Shown here piece after piece: positions 51,681-60,253 of a stretch of DNA of 64,000 bases. Source of the stretch: Streptomyces griseocarneus (GTDB taxonomy: Bacteria > Actinomycetota > Actinomycetes > Streptomycetales > Streptomycetaceae). Made by a program: the position numbers and the translations under genes. The notes under the pieces were generated by a model that did no database searches, was not told where the DNA came from, and saw only the letters and a list, made by a program, of their open reading frames with translations. The stretch covers positions 1-64,000 of the forward strand of contig PENC01000014.1 of the NCBI GenBank assembly GCA_003674045.1. Direction: 5' to 3'. How positions within the stretch are numbered: position 1 is the first letter of the stretch; each line of letters opens with the position of its first letter.

Positions 51681-52853
51681 ATGATCCGCTTCGAGCACGT
51701 CACCAAGCGCTACGCCGACGGGACCACCGCCGTGGACGACCTGTCCTTCGAGGTGGCCGAGGGAGAGCTGGTCACGCTCGTCGGGCCCTCCGGCTGCGGC
51801 AAGACCACCACGATGAAGATGGTCAACCGGCTGATCGAACCGACCGGCGGGCGGATCCTCCTCGACGGCGAGGACATCGCGACCGTCGACCCCGTCGCGC
51901 TGCGCCGCCGGATCGGCTACGTCATCCAGCAGGTGGGGCTCTTCCCGCACAAGACCGTGCTCGACAACACCGCGACCGTCCCGCACCTGCTGGGCTGGCA
52001 GCGGAAGAAGGCCCGGGCCCGCGCGGCGGAGCTGCTCGACCTTGTCGGGCTCGACCCGGCCGTCTACGGCGACCGCTACCCCGAACAGCTCTCCGGCGGC
52101 CAGCGGCAGCGGGTGGGCGTGGCCCGCGCGCTCGCCGCCGACCCGCCCGTCCTGCTCATGGACGAGCCGTTCGGCGCGGTCGACCCGGTGGTCCGGGAGC
52201 GCCTCCAGAGCGAGTTCCTGCGACTCCAGTCCCAGGTCCGCAAGACGGTGCTCTTCGTCACCCACGACATCGAGGAGGCGGTCCGCCTCGGCGACCGCAT
52301 CGCGGTCTACGGCCACGGCCGCATCGAACAGTTCGACCCGCCCGCGGCCGTGCTCGGGGCGCCCGCCAGCCCGTACGTGGCCGACTTCGTCGGCGCCGAC
52401 CGGGGGCTCAAGCGGCTCTCGGTGACCCCCATCGAGTCCGGCGACCTCGAACAGCCGCCCGTGGTCCACCTCGACGACCGCGCCTTTGACGCGGCCTCCC
52501 GGCTGCGCACGGAGGACGCGCGCTGGGCCGTGGTCCTCGACCGCGCGGAGCGGCTGCACGGCTGGGTCTCCGCGGAGGCCCTCTCCGGCGCCGACGGCGG
52601 CACCGCGGTGCGGGACCACGCCCGCCGCATGGACGCCTGGGTCCCGGTGGGCGCCTCGCTCAAGCAGGCGTTCAGCGCGATGCTCCAGCACGATGCCGGG
52701 TGGGTCGCCGTCCTCGACGGCGACCACGCCGACCACTTCCTGGGCGTCCTCACGCCCGCGCGCCTCCACGAGGCCCTGCGGCGGTCGACGGCCGCCGACG
52801 CGGTGGGCGCTGCGCGCGCCGAGGTATCGGTAGTGACCGTCGCGGACGTGTAG
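51681..52853 (+). CDS. ABC transporter ATP-binding protein with CBS domains (betaine/choline type)
   Basis: This 390-residue ATPase drives the importer encoded divergently. It has Walker A GPSGCGKTT (residues 35-43), Q-loop QQVGLFPHKTV, signature LSGGQRQRVGVARAL, Walker B LLMDEPFGAVD and the switch His in VTHDIEEA. The C-terminal 140 residues hold two CBS-like repeats, as in OpuA/OpuC ATPases, where they sense ionic strength. GGGGAG lies three bases before the ATG, and CAGAAT eight bases before, so the start may be leaderless. Confidence 0.93.
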   Translation: MIRFEHVTKRYADGTTAVDDLSFEVAEGELVTLVGPSGCGKTTTMKMVNRLIEPTGGRILLDGEDIATVDPVALRRRIGYVIQQVGLFPHKTVLDNTATVPHLLGWQRKKARARAAELLDLVGLDPAVYGDRYPEQLSGGQRQRVGVARALAADPPVLLMDEPFGAVDPVVRERLQSEFLRLQSQVRKTVLFVTHDIEEAVRLGDRIAVYGHGRIEQFDPPAAVLGAPASPYVADFVGADRGLKRLSVTPIESGDLEQPPVVHLDDRAFDAASRLRTEDARWAVVLDRAERLHGWVSAEALSGADGGTAVRDHARRMDAWVPVGASLKQAFSAMLQHDAGWVAVLDGDHADHFLGVLTPARLHEALRRSTAADAVGAARAEVSVVTVADV

Positions 52854-52886
52854 CGAAAGAGTTTTTTTCTGGGGGCTTCGCCCCCA

Positions 52887-52975
52887 GCGCCCCGTCAGGG
52901 GCGCGGGGAACTGCGCGACCAGCCAGGAAGGGGCCCGCAGCCGCGCGCCGAGCGCAAGAGGCAGCCCCATAGGCG
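52887..52975 (+). repeat. Intergenic repeat, copy 8
   Basis: The hairpin is GCGCCCC (52887-52893), loop GTCA, GGGGCGC (52898-52904), followed by GGGGAACTGCGCGACCAGCC and a GCGCAAGAGGCAGCCCC tail. A separate CTGGGGGC/GCCCCCAG hairpin (about 52869-52887), preceded by seven Ts, abuts it. It lies between convergent genes. Confidence 0.75.
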
Positions 52976-52985
52976 CAGACGCCGG

Positions 52986-53480
52986 TCAGGCCCGGGCTCC
53001 GCCCGGGCCCGGCGGCTCGTCCTCGTCCTCCGGGAGACGGCACACCCGCTCCAGGAAGAACGCCGCCGCTATCACGCAGACGCCCGCCAGCACCGACGCA
53101 CCGGCGTAGATCGTCTGGTCACGCCGGGCGGGGTTGTTCTCCACGCCCGCCAGCAGCAGAAAGGCGCCCACACCGCCGTACATGCCCGAGACCAGGGCCG
53201 CGACCAGCGCGCTGGCCTGGCCGAAGACGACGGCGCGGGCGGCGAGCAGCGGGTCCACCCCCTTCGCTCCGGGGCGGCGCTCGCGCTGGGCCTTGAAGCG
53301 GGAGCGCAGCGAGATCGCCGTCGCGGCCAGCACGACGGCGATGACGGCCAGCACGACGGGGGCGGCCACGGGCACGCTCGGCAGGGTGCCGAAGGCGTCC
53401 CACAGGCGGGCGCCCGCCCAGGACACCACCCCAGCCACGACGAACAGGCCGGCCAGCACCCTGAGCCGCAGTTGCTTCAC
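52986..53480 (-). CDS. DUF3180-family membrane protein
   Basis: This 164-residue protein has about four membrane spans (near 7-25, 37-57, 84-106 and 121-142), typical of DUF3180. This family is usually encoded at the end of actinobacterial folate operons, as here after folP, folB and folK. Its role is unknown, and its conserved place suggests a connection to the same transcript rather than to folate chemistry. It ends with an acidic, Pro-rich tail. Confidence 0.85.
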   Translation of the reverse strand: MKQLRLRVLAGLFVVAGVVSWAGARLWDAFGTLPSVPVAAPVVLAVIAVVLAATAISLRSRFKAQRERRPGAKGVDPLLAARAVVFGQASALVAALVSGMYGGVGAFLLLAGVENNPARRDQTIYAGASVLAGVCVIAAAFFLERVCRLPEDEDEPPGPGGARA

Positions 53481-53530
53481 CGGTTCGCTCCCCTATCGGC
53501 CTTCGTCCGGGATCTCCATGGGGCCAACGC

Positions 53531-54124
53531 CTACTCCGGCAGTCGGAGTTCCAGGTCGGCGCGCGGCGCGACCCCGGCGAGACCGACCGCCGCCAGCAGT
53601 TCGACGACCGCGCCGTGCCCCGGGACCACGGCCTCCGGGTCCACGTCGTGCCACGGCGCGAGCACGAAGGCGCGCTCGTGGGCGCGCGGGTGCGGCAGGG
53701 TCAGGACGGGGTCGTCGGAGACGACGTCCTGGTAGCTGACGATGTCGACGTCGAGCGTGCGCGGACCCCAGCGCTCGTCGCGGACGCGCTCGAAGGCCTC
53801 CTCGATCGCGTGCCCGCGCTCCAGCAGGGAGCTGGGCGGGAGGGTCGTCTTCACCAGGACGACCGCGTTGAAGTACGAGGGCTGGGTGCCCGGCTCGACG
53901 CCCCACGGCTCGGTCTCGTAGACCGGGGACACGGCCTTCACGCGCAGGCCCGGCGTGTCCTCCAGGGCGTCGATCGCGCCCTGGAGCGTCTCCAGCCGGT
54001 TGCCGAGATTGCTGCCCAGCGAGATCACGGCGCGTTTGGGATTGCTCAGGGTCACATCGGCGGCGTCCACCTGCTCCACCACGGAGGCGGGCACCGGCTG
54101 CACGGTCGGGTCGCTGCTGCTCAT
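53531..54124 (-). CDS. folK: 2-amino-4-hydroxy-6-hydroxymethyldihydropteridine diphosphokinase
   Basis: FolK transfers diphosphate from ATP to hydroxymethyldihydropterin, preparing it for FolP. The 197-residue protein has the start AVISLGSNLGNRLETLQ, SPVYETEPWGVEPGTQPSYFN split by its loop, and RWGPRTLDVDIV with the metal-binding Asp pair, followed by LTLPHPRAHERAFVLAP. The first 30 residues are an extension. The ATG overlaps the folB stop as ATGA. Confidence 0.95.
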   Translation of the reverse strand: MSSSDPTVQPVPASVVEQVDAADVTLSNPKRAVISLGSNLGNRLETLQGAIDALEDTPGLRVKAVSPVYETEPWGVEPGTQPSYFNAVVLVKTTLPPSSLLERGHAIEEAFERVRDERWGPRTLDVDIVSYQDVVSDDPVLTLPHPRAHERAFVLAPWHDVDPEAVVPGHGAVVELLAAVGLAGVAPRADLELRLPE

Positions 54125-54480
54125 ACTCGGCTCCGGGTGATCGTGACGGTCACGTCGTCGAAGGGCACGGTGATGGGGGCGTCGGGCTTGTGCACCACGA
54201 CCTCCACCTCGCGCACCGCCTCGTGCTTCAGGCACACCTGGGCGATCCGCTCGGCGAGGGTCTCGATCAGATCGACGGGCTCGCCCTGGACGACGTCCAC
54301 GACCTCTTCCGCCACCACGCCGTAGTGCACGGTCTTCGTGAGGTCGTCCGTGGCCGCGGCGGGCCTGGTGTCCAGACTCAGCACCAGATCCACGATGAAG
54401 GTCTGGCCCTCCTCGCGCTCCCGGGGGAACACCCCGTGATGCCCGCGGGCCTTCAGGCCGCGCAGCGCGACACGATCCAC
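54121..54480 (-). CDS. folB: Dihydroneopterin aldolase
   Basis: FolB cleaves dihydroneopterin to hydroxymethyldihydropterin and glycolaldehyde. The 119-residue protein has the usual tunnelling fold sequence: LRGLKARGHHGVFPREREEGQ (residues 6-26, with the catalytic region), DDLTKTVHYGVV, LIETLAERIAQ and the strand VHKPDAPI. The GTG follows AGGAG by eight bases. An in-frame extension of 41 codons upstream is unlikely. A 317-base gap separates it from the NTF2-like gene, so it may have its own promoter. Confidence 0.94.
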   Translation of the reverse strand: MDRVALRGLKARGHHGVFPREREEGQTFIVDLVLSLDTRPAAATDDLTKTVHYGVVAEEVVDVVQGEPVDLIETLAERIAQVCLKHEAVREVEVVVHKPDAPITVPFDDVTVTITRSRV

Positions 54481-54797
54481 ACGAATCACTCCTGCTGGTC
54501 GTCGGTATGGCGAGAGCGCGTCGGCGGCCACCGGCACTTCGCCCGTCCCCGTAGCCGGGGTGCCCACTTCGAATCTACCTGCGAGCACCGACAGCGCTCG
54601 CACATGGACGTCACGGGGTGGTACAGATATCCAGCGACATTTACGGATGTTTACGGACAGTCGGGGGCGTAACCGGCAAGGAGCCCCATGCCGTCACCCG
54701 GTCGCGCCGCGCTTACCCACTACGGCCCACCTCACCCCTCTTCAGCGGGCACGCACCCCTGACGAGTGACTCCGCTCACGCCCCGGCTCCCGGCCCG
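54481..54797. other. Gap in the fol gene group, probable folB promoter region
   Basis: This 317-base stretch between the NTF2-like gene and folB has no credible gene. It is AT-rich around 54610-54660 and contains TTTACGGA twice (54640-54647 and 54650-54657), spaced one helical turn apart. GCGAGC/GCTCGC form a hairpin at about 54581-54600. On the minus strand TAGATT (complement of 54572-54577) is a -10 candidate for folB. Confidence 0.45.
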
Positions 54798-55271
54798 TCA
54801 CGCCGCCGGTTCGCCGTCCTCCCCGTCCTCCTCGTCCTCGTCGCGGCCCGCGAGCACCGGGGAGCCGTGGTGGCACCACACCTTCCACTCGTCGCCGACG
54901 CGCCGGAAGGCATTGGTCGCCACGACCAGCTGGCCCACCAGCGGCCCCAGCTCGCCCTCCTCCTCGGCGGGCCCGCCGCTGAGGATGTTCTCCGTGCAGG
55001 TCACCAGCGCCGTGTCACCCGCGACCGAGACCTCCACGTCCGTCAGGAAGAACTGGATGTAGTCCGTGCTCGCCATGATCAGCGCATACGAGCGGAGCAC
55101 CTCGCTCCGGCCCCGCAGCACCGGCCAGCCCGGATGCACGCAGGACACCGCGGTGTCGGGGTCGTCCAGCCACAGCCGCCCCATGGCCACCGTGTCGCCC
55201 CGCTCCACCGCCTCGTACAGCGCCGTGTTCGCCAGCTCGACCTGTTCGCTGTCCGTACGGGCCGTGCTCAC
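54798..55271 (-). CDS. NTF2-like (SnoaL/ketosteroid isomerase fold) protein
   Basis: This 157-residue cone-shaped-fold protein has VELANTALYEAVERGDTVAMGRL, DDPDTAVSCVHPGWPVLRGRSEVL, and the closing strand WKVWCHHGSPV, as in SnoaL-like proteins. Such folds bind small molecules or act as isomerases or cyclases. Here the GTG overlaps the folP stop as GTGA, so it is produced together with dihydropteroate synthase. I cannot name its role, and a pterin-related one is only a guess. The last 20 residues are highly acidic. Confidence 0.85.
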   Translation of the reverse strand: MSTARTDSEQVELANTALYEAVERGDTVAMGRLWLDDPDTAVSCVHPGWPVLRGRSEVLRSYALIMASTDYIQFFLTDVEVSVAGDTALVTCTENILSGGPAEEEGELGPLVGQLVVATNAFRRVGDEWKVWCHHGSPVLAGRDEDEEDGEDGEPAA

Positions 55272-56194
55272 TCGGCCGCTCCCTCGGCGCCCCGGGCGCC
55301 CGTCTCTGCCACCATCGCCACCCCTGCCGTCTCCGCAGCCTGGTCCACCGCTCGCACCACACGCACCGCGTCCGCGCTCGCCCGCACCTCGTGCACTCGT
55401 ACGGCCCACGCGCCATCGCGCGCCGCGAGCGCCGACACCGCCGCCGTCGCCGCGTCCCGCTCCCGGGCCGGCGGCGGCGGAGCGCCGTCCTCGGCCAGCA
55501 CGGTGCCGAGGAAACGCTTGCGGGAGGCCGCCACCAGCATCGGCAGCCCCAGCTCCCGGCGGAACCGGGCCAGCTGGGCCACCAGCGCCAGGTCGTGCTC
55601 CGCGGCCTTCGCGAAGCCCAGCCCCGGGTCGATCACCAGCCGCTCCGGGTCCACGCCCCCGGCCACGACCGCGTCCAGCCGCTGCCGCAGCTCGCCGAGG
55701 ACCTCGCCGACCACGTCCCCGTAGACCGCCAGACCGTTCATGCCCTCGCTGAAGCCGCGCCAGTGCATCACCACGAACGGCACGTCGGCCGTGGCCACCA
55801 TCGGCACCATGGCCGGGTCGGCGAGGCCGCCGCTCACATCGTTGACCAGCACCGCACCCGCCTCGATGGCGGCCTCCGCGACCGAGGCGCGCATGGTGTC
55901 CACCGACACCACGATCCCGTCGGCCGCCAGCTCGCGCACCACCGGGATCACCCGGCGCAGCTCCTCGCGCTCGTCGACCCGGTAGGCGCCCGGCCGCGTG
56001 GACTCGCCGCCCACGTCGATCAGATCGGCGCCCTCGGCCACCAGGTCCATGCCCCGCTTGACCGCCACCTCGGTGTCGAACCAGCGCCCGCCGTCGGAGA
56101 ACGAATCGGGCGTGACGTTGACCACGCCCATCACCGCACAGCGGCCCCACTCCGGCAGACCGACCGGCCCGAATCGACCGCGCAACGTACTCAT
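55268..56194 (-). CDS. folP: Dihydropteroate synthase
   Basis: FolP joins the pterin diphosphate with para-aminobenzoate and is the target of sulfonamides. The 308-residue protein has VMGVVNVTPDSFSDGGR, LIDVGGESTRPGA, VVSVDTMRASV, LVNDVSGG and the C-terminal RVHEV motif. The final 25 residues are an extra Ala/Glu-rich tail. TAGGCT ends six bases before the ATG, so it begins a leaderless message that runs on to the NTF2-like gene. Confidence 0.96.
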   Translation of the reverse strand: MSTLRGRFGPVGLPEWGRCAVMGVVNVTPDSFSDGGRWFDTEVAVKRGMDLVAEGADLIDVGGESTRPGAYRVDEREELRRVIPVVRELAADGIVVSVDTMRASVAEAAIEAGAVLVNDVSGGLADPAMVPMVATADVPFVVMHWRGFSEGMNGLAVYGDVVGEVLGELRQRLDAVVAGGVDPERLVIDPGLGFAKAAEHDLALVAQLARFRRELGLPMLVAASRKRFLGTVLAEDGAPPPPARERDAATAAVSALAARDGAWAVRVHEVRASADAVRVVRAVDQAAETAGVAMVAETGARGAEGAAE

Positions 56195-56290
56195 GTCACC
56201 AGCCTAGGGCGTACGAGAAGAGGCCCCGCCCTCCGGCACCTTGCTGGGAAGGGCGGGGGACGGGGCCTCGTCGGCACGGGCGCCGGGGCG

Positions 56291-58138
56291 TCACGCGGCG
56301 CGCGTGACCTCCGACGCGTCGACCTGCTCGGCGTCCAGGGAGTGCTTGAGCTCGGCCGGGCGGCGGCGCAGCAGGCGCGGCAGCTCCAGGAAGCCCTCCG
56401 CCTGCATCATCGCGAAACCGATGCGCGGCAGGTCACGGCTGGTCGGGAAGGCCACGAAGCGCGGCTCCCAGCGCGGCCGGAACTTTTCGTTGAACTTGTA
56501 CAGCGACTCGATCTGGAACCAGCGCGAGAGGAAGATCAGCACCGCGCGCTGGACACGCACCACCGGGCCGGCGCCCAGCTTGCCGCCGCGCTCCAGGGCG
56601 GAGCGGAAGAACGCGAAGTTCAGCGACATCCGCTTGATGCCGATCCCGGGGGCCGCCTGGAGGAAGGCGACGATCAGCAGCTCGTTCATGCCCGGGTCGG
56701 CGCTGCGGTCGCGGCGCATGAGCTCCAGGGAGCTGCCGTCCTTGCCCCACGGCACGTAGTGCTGCATGGCGCGCAGGTCGCCGAAGGGGAGGTCCTCGCC
56801 CTCCTCCGGGTCCTTGTGGGCCGTGGCGATGATCGCGTCCAGGTCCTTGGGGTCGCCGATGCGGCCCAGGGCCATGGAGAAGCCGCGCTCGTCCTCGGTG
56901 TCGCGCCAGGCGTTGGCGGCCTTCTGGACGGCCTGGAGCTCCTCGGCCGTCAGGTCGCCGACCCGGCGCACCTTGGTGGTGTAGCCGTTGCGCTCGATGC
57001 GCTTGACCATCTGGCGGACGTTGCGCATGGAGCGGCCGCTCAGGCTGAAATCGGCCACGTCGACGATCGCCTCGTCACCCATCTCCAGGGCGTCGAGACC
57101 GGTCTCGCGGGTCCACACCTCGCCACCGGTCTCGCTGCAGCCGGCGACGGCCGGGGTCCACGAGTGCTGCTTGGCCAGCAGCATGAACTGCTCGATGGCA
57201 CCCGGCCAGGCCTCGACGTCACCGATGGGGTCACCGCTGGCGAGCATCACGCCGGAGACGACGCGGTAGGAGACGGCCGCCTTGCCCGACGGGGAGAAGA
57301 CGACGCTCTTGTCGCGGCGCAGCGCGAAGTGGCCGAGCGAGTCGCGCTCGCCGTGCTTGGCGAGCATCTCGCGCAGCTTGTCCTCGTCCTCCTCGGTGAG
57401 GACGGGCGCCGGGTAGGCCGGACGGAAGGCCAGGTAGGCGGTGGAGGCGACGGTCAGCAGACCGAGGGCGCCCAGCGAGTAGGCGACGGTGTAGTCCACG
57501 CCGTGGCGATAGCGGATCGAGCCCTCGAAGCCGAAGAGACCCCAGATCACGTGCTCGATCTGCTCGAGGATCGACGGGTCGCCGACCATCTGCTTGTACT
57601 GCGAGCCGACGATGATCCACCCGAGGGTGAAGCTCACGCCGCCCATGATGATGAGGTTCGCCACCCACTTCCAGCGGCTGCGCGGGTCGGGCAGGGCCGT
57701 GAAGGACGGCTTGTGCCAGACCAGGTACGCGAACATCGCCAGCGAGCAGATCGTGCCGAAGATGGAGTGGCGGTAGATCAGCTGGGCGGCGGCACCGATC
57801 GGCAGCACGATGACAGCGGCGAGCCAGGCCCGCTTCTTGGCGCGCTTGAGGCCGTGGGCCAGCATCAGGACCAGGATGCCGACCACGATGGAGCCGGCCG
57901 CCGCGAGCTGCGTCACCGTACCGGGGAGGACCTCGGCCCAGGTGTGGAGCTTGCTCACCCGGAAGCGGGGGATGACGCCAGCGGCGATGTTGAGCAGGCC
58001 GACGATGATGCCGACCCACCCCACCACGGTCGGCACGGCTTCGGGCCGTGGCCCCTTGGCGATTCGCGCAAGCCTCGACAGTCGCTTGGTTCCCTCGGGA
58101 ACCCCATCGGACTTTTTGCCATCTACCCTGACAGACAT
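56291..58138 (-). CDS. mprF: MprF-like phosphatidylglycerol lysyltransferase family membrane protein
   Basis: This 615-residue protein has about six membrane spans in the first half (to about residue 260), then a cytoplasmic double-GNAT DUF2156 domain (LGHFALRRDKSVVFSPSGKAAVSYRVV, MRNVRQMVKRIERNG, MNELLIVAFLQAAP). MprF-like proteins move an amino acid from aminoacyl-tRNA to phosphatidylglycerol, lowering the negative charge of the membrane and protecting it from cationic peptides. From memory, the S. coelicolor counterpart belongs to the sigma-E regulon. A matching promoter is seen at 58208-58235. No lysyl-tRNA synthetase domain is fused, unlike mycobacterial LysX. Confidence 0.9.
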   Translation of the reverse strand: MSVRVDGKKSDGVPEGTKRLSRLARIAKGPRPEAVPTVVGWVGIIVGLLNIAAGVIPRFRVSKLHTWAEVLPGTVTQLAAAGSIVVGILVLMLAHGLKRAKKRAWLAAVIVLPIGAAAQLIYRHSIFGTICSLAMFAYLVWHKPSFTALPDPRSRWKWVANLIIMGGVSFTLGWIIVGSQYKQMVGDPSILEQIEHVIWGLFGFEGSIRYRHGVDYTVAYSLGALGLLTVASTAYLAFRPAYPAPVLTEEDEDKLREMLAKHGERDSLGHFALRRDKSVVFSPSGKAAVSYRVVSGVMLASGDPIGDVEAWPGAIEQFMLLAKQHSWTPAVAGCSETGGEVWTRETGLDALEMGDEAIVDVADFSLSGRSMRNVRQMVKRIERNGYTTKVRRVGDLTAEELQAVQKAANAWRDTEDERGFSMALGRIGDPKDLDAIIATAHKDPEEGEDLPFGDLRAMQHYVPWGKDGSSLELMRRDRSADPGMNELLIVAFLQAAPGIGIKRMSLNFAFFRSALERGGKLGAGPVVRVQRAVLIFLSRWFQIESLYKFNEKFRPRWEPRFVAFPTSRDLPRIGFAMMQAEGFLELPRLLRRRPAELKHSLDAEQVDASEVTRAA

Positions 58139-58207
58139 CTCTTCCCGTCGTCCTGTCGAGTGGTCCTGTGCCTTCGGTTGGCAGCACCCGGACAATGTGC
58201 GCCTTGT

Positions 58208-58235
58208 AGGACGACGGTTTCGGGGTTGAGGTTCC
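58208..58235 (-). promoter_or_regulatory. Candidate sigma-E promoter for the MprF-like gene
   Basis: On the minus strand, GGAAC (58235-58231) and CGTCCT (58213-58208) are 17 bases apart, matching the ECF pattern GGAAC then CGTC that sigma-E of Streptomyces uses. Transcription would start near 58201, about 63 bases before the ATG at 58138. The sigE gene itself lies in this window at 20280. Confidence 0.65.
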
Positions 58236-58303
58236 GCCGGGGGCCGAGCCCGGAAGAAGTAACCATTCCGCGACCCGGAGGGTCGCTCGGCAGAAAGCAC
58301 CTC

Positions 58304-59413
58304 ATGGGTCTCACCAGCATGGCGGTCCTGCTGCTTGCCATAGCGGCGGCGGTAGCCCTCTTCGCGTTGACCATTTGGCTCTGGCCCCGTCTGGGCAAGA
58401 AGACGGTCGGGTCGGTCATGGGCCGCTTCGGCATGCTGCTCGCCACGCAGCTGACGCTGTTCGCCGCGATCGGTCTGTGGGCGAACCAGTCCTTCGGCTT
58501 CTTCGCCTCGTGGGCCGACCTCTTCGGCCTGGAGAAGGGCCAGGGTGTGGTCCAGGACCACAGCCAGGGCAGCAAGCCCGTCCAGGTGGTCGGCATCCAG
58601 CAGGTCAAGGGCCACGGCTCGGTCCCGTCGATCGCGGGCAAGGTCGAGAAGGTCAACATCCGGGGCAGCGAGTCCAAGATCGCCAGCCCGGCCTATGTCT
58701 ACCTGCCGCCGGAGTACTTCCAGCCGGAGTACGCCAACAAGACCTTTCCGGCCTCGGTCGTCCTGACGGGCTACCCGGGCACGGCCGAGGCGCTGATCAA
58801 GGGCCTGCACTACCCGCAGGAGGCGCAGAAGCTGGCCAAGGCCAAGAAGATGCAGCCGACCATCCTGGTGATGATGCGCCCGACCGTGGCCCCGCCGCGC
58901 GACACCGAGTGCATCGACATACCCGGCGGGCCGCAGACCGAGACCTTCTTCACCAAGGATCTGCGCAAGGCCCTCTCGGAGCAGTACCGCATCGGTCTGA
59001 AGGCGGCGAACTGGGGCGTGATCGGTGACTCCACCGGCGGCTACTGCGCCCTGAAGTTCGCGATGCGCCACCCCGACTCCTACGGCGCCGCGGCCGCCCT
59101 GTCCGGCTACTACGACGCCAAGCAGGACGCCACTACGGGCAGCCTCTTCGGCGGCAGCAAGCAGCTGGAGAAGGAGAACGACCTGATGTGGCGGCTGAAG
59201 AACAAGCCGCTGCCGCCGGTCTCCCTGCTGGTGACCAGCAGCAAGCAGGGCGAGGACAACTACGACGACACCAAGAAGTTCATCGCCGCCGCGGCGCACC
59301 ACCCGACCCGCGTCTCGTCGATGATCCTCGAGGTGGGCGGCCACAACTTCAACACCTGGCGCCGTGAGATCCCCGGCACCCTCCAGTGGATCGGCGGCCG
59401 CCTCAGCGCGTAA
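58304..59413 (+). CDS. Membrane-anchored alpha/beta-hydrolase (esterase D / mycolyltransferase-like)
   Basis: This 369-residue protein begins with two membrane spans (about 7-27 and 43-60), so the rest should lie outside. The hydrolase domain is of the esterase D / antigen 85 type: the nucleophile Ser in VIGDSTGGYCALKF, an Asp in the GEDNYDD region, and the His in EVGGHNFNTWRREI. An acyl or ester group at the cell surface is the likely substrate. It is divergent from the MprF-like gene and may share its stress function, but I see no GGAAC promoter on its strand. Its ATG has a weak GAAAG upstream. Confidence 0.85.
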   Translation: MGLTSMAVLLLAIAAAVALFALTIWLWPRLGKKTVGSVMGRFGMLLATQLTLFAAIGLWANQSFGFFASWADLFGLEKGQGVVQDHSQGSKPVQVVGIQQVKGHGSVPSIAGKVEKVNIRGSESKIASPAYVYLPPEYFQPEYANKTFPASVVLTGYPGTAEALIKGLHYPQEAQKLAKAKKMQPTILVMMRPTVAPPRDTECIDIPGGPQTETFFTKDLRKALSEQYRIGLKAANWGVIGDSTGGYCALKFAMRHPDSYGAAAALSGYYDAKQDATTGSLFGGSKQLEKENDLMWRLKNKPLPPVSLLVTSSKQGEDNYDDTKKFIAAAAHHPTRVSSMILEVGGHNFNTWRREIPGTLQWIGGRLSA

Positions 59414-59503
59414 CGCCTCCACGCGCGTCTACGACGCGCTGACATACGCACTGCCCGCCCCGGCACCGGCCGCGGCGGGCAGCTCTGTTTCCGGCGGCGG
59501 GGC

Positions 59504-59590
59504 GCGCCCCGCAAGGGGCGCGGGGAACTGCGCGACCAGCCACAACGCACCCGCAGCCGCGCACCGGCCCCGAGAGGAACCCCGGTAGGC
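59504..59590 (+). repeat. Intergenic repeat, copy 9
   Basis: The hairpin is GCGCCCC (59504-59510), loop GCAA, GGGGCGC (59515-59521), followed by GGGGAACTGCGCGACCAGCC. It lies between the convergent esterase and folE genes. Confidence 0.7.
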
Positions 59591-59594
59591 GCGA

Positions 59595-60200
59595 CTAACG
59601 AGCCATGATCAGACTCATCGCCTCGGCCCGCGTAGCGGGATCCCGCAGCTGCCCCCGAACCGCAGAGGTCAACGTCTTCGCACCCGGCTTGCGAATGCCC
59701 CGCATGGACATGCACATGTGTTCGCATTCGACGACCACGATCACACCGCGCGGCTCCAGGATCTCCATCAGGGAGTCCGCGATCTGCGTGGTGAGCCGCT
59801 CCTGGACCTGCGGCCGACGGGCGTAGACGTCCACCAGGCGGGCCAGCTTCGACAGCCCGGTGATCTTGCCGCTCGTCGACGGGATGTAGCCGACGTGCGC
59901 CACGCCGTGGAACGGCACCAGGTGGTGCTCGCAGGTGCTGTAGACCTCGATGTCCCGCACGAGCACCATCTCGTCGTGGCCGAGGTCGAAGGTCGTGGTC
60001 AGCACGTCCTCGGGCTCCTGCCAGAGGCCCGCGAATATCTCCTTGTACGCCCGCGCGACACGGGCGGGCGTCTCCCGCAGCCCCTCCCGGTCCGGGTCCT
60101 CGCCCACCGCGAGAAGCAGCTCGCGGACGGCGTTCTCGGCGCGCTTCTCGTCGAACGCGCCGATGGAGTTCTCGGCGGCCAGCGTCACCGGGTCGGTCAT
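59595..60200 (-). CDS. folE: GTP cyclohydrolase I
   Basis: FolE converts GTP to dihydroneopterin triphosphate, the first step of folate synthesis. The 201-residue protein has IEVYSTCEHHLVPFHGVAHVGY with the zinc ligands Cys and His, followed by the pocket residues of KITGLSKLARLVDVYARRPQVQERL, and the second zinc cysteine in VVECEHMCMSMRG. GAGG lies seven bases before the ATG. The other fol genes lie separately at 53531-56194. A strong hairpin divides it from ftsH upstream. Confidence 0.97.
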   Translation of the reverse strand: MTDPVTLAAENSIGAFDEKRAENAVRELLLAVGEDPDREGLRETPARVARAYKEIFAGLWQEPEDVLTTTFDLGHDEMVLVRDIEVYSTCEHHLVPFHGVAHVGYIPSTSGKITGLSKLARLVDVYARRPQVQERLTTQIADSLMEILEPRGVIVVVECEHMCMSMRGIRKPGAKTLTSAVRGQLRDPATRAEAMSLIMAR

Positions 60201-60253
60201 GGAGTTGCCTCGTTCTCTCGTACGTACGGGCGGGCGGCGGGTGCCGAAGCGGA

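Noticed and set aside
55391..58303. Extension of the esterase frame back to 55391, giving 1340 codons
   Set aside because: It crosses folP and the MprF-like gene on the other strand. The esterase begins with its two membrane spans at 58304.
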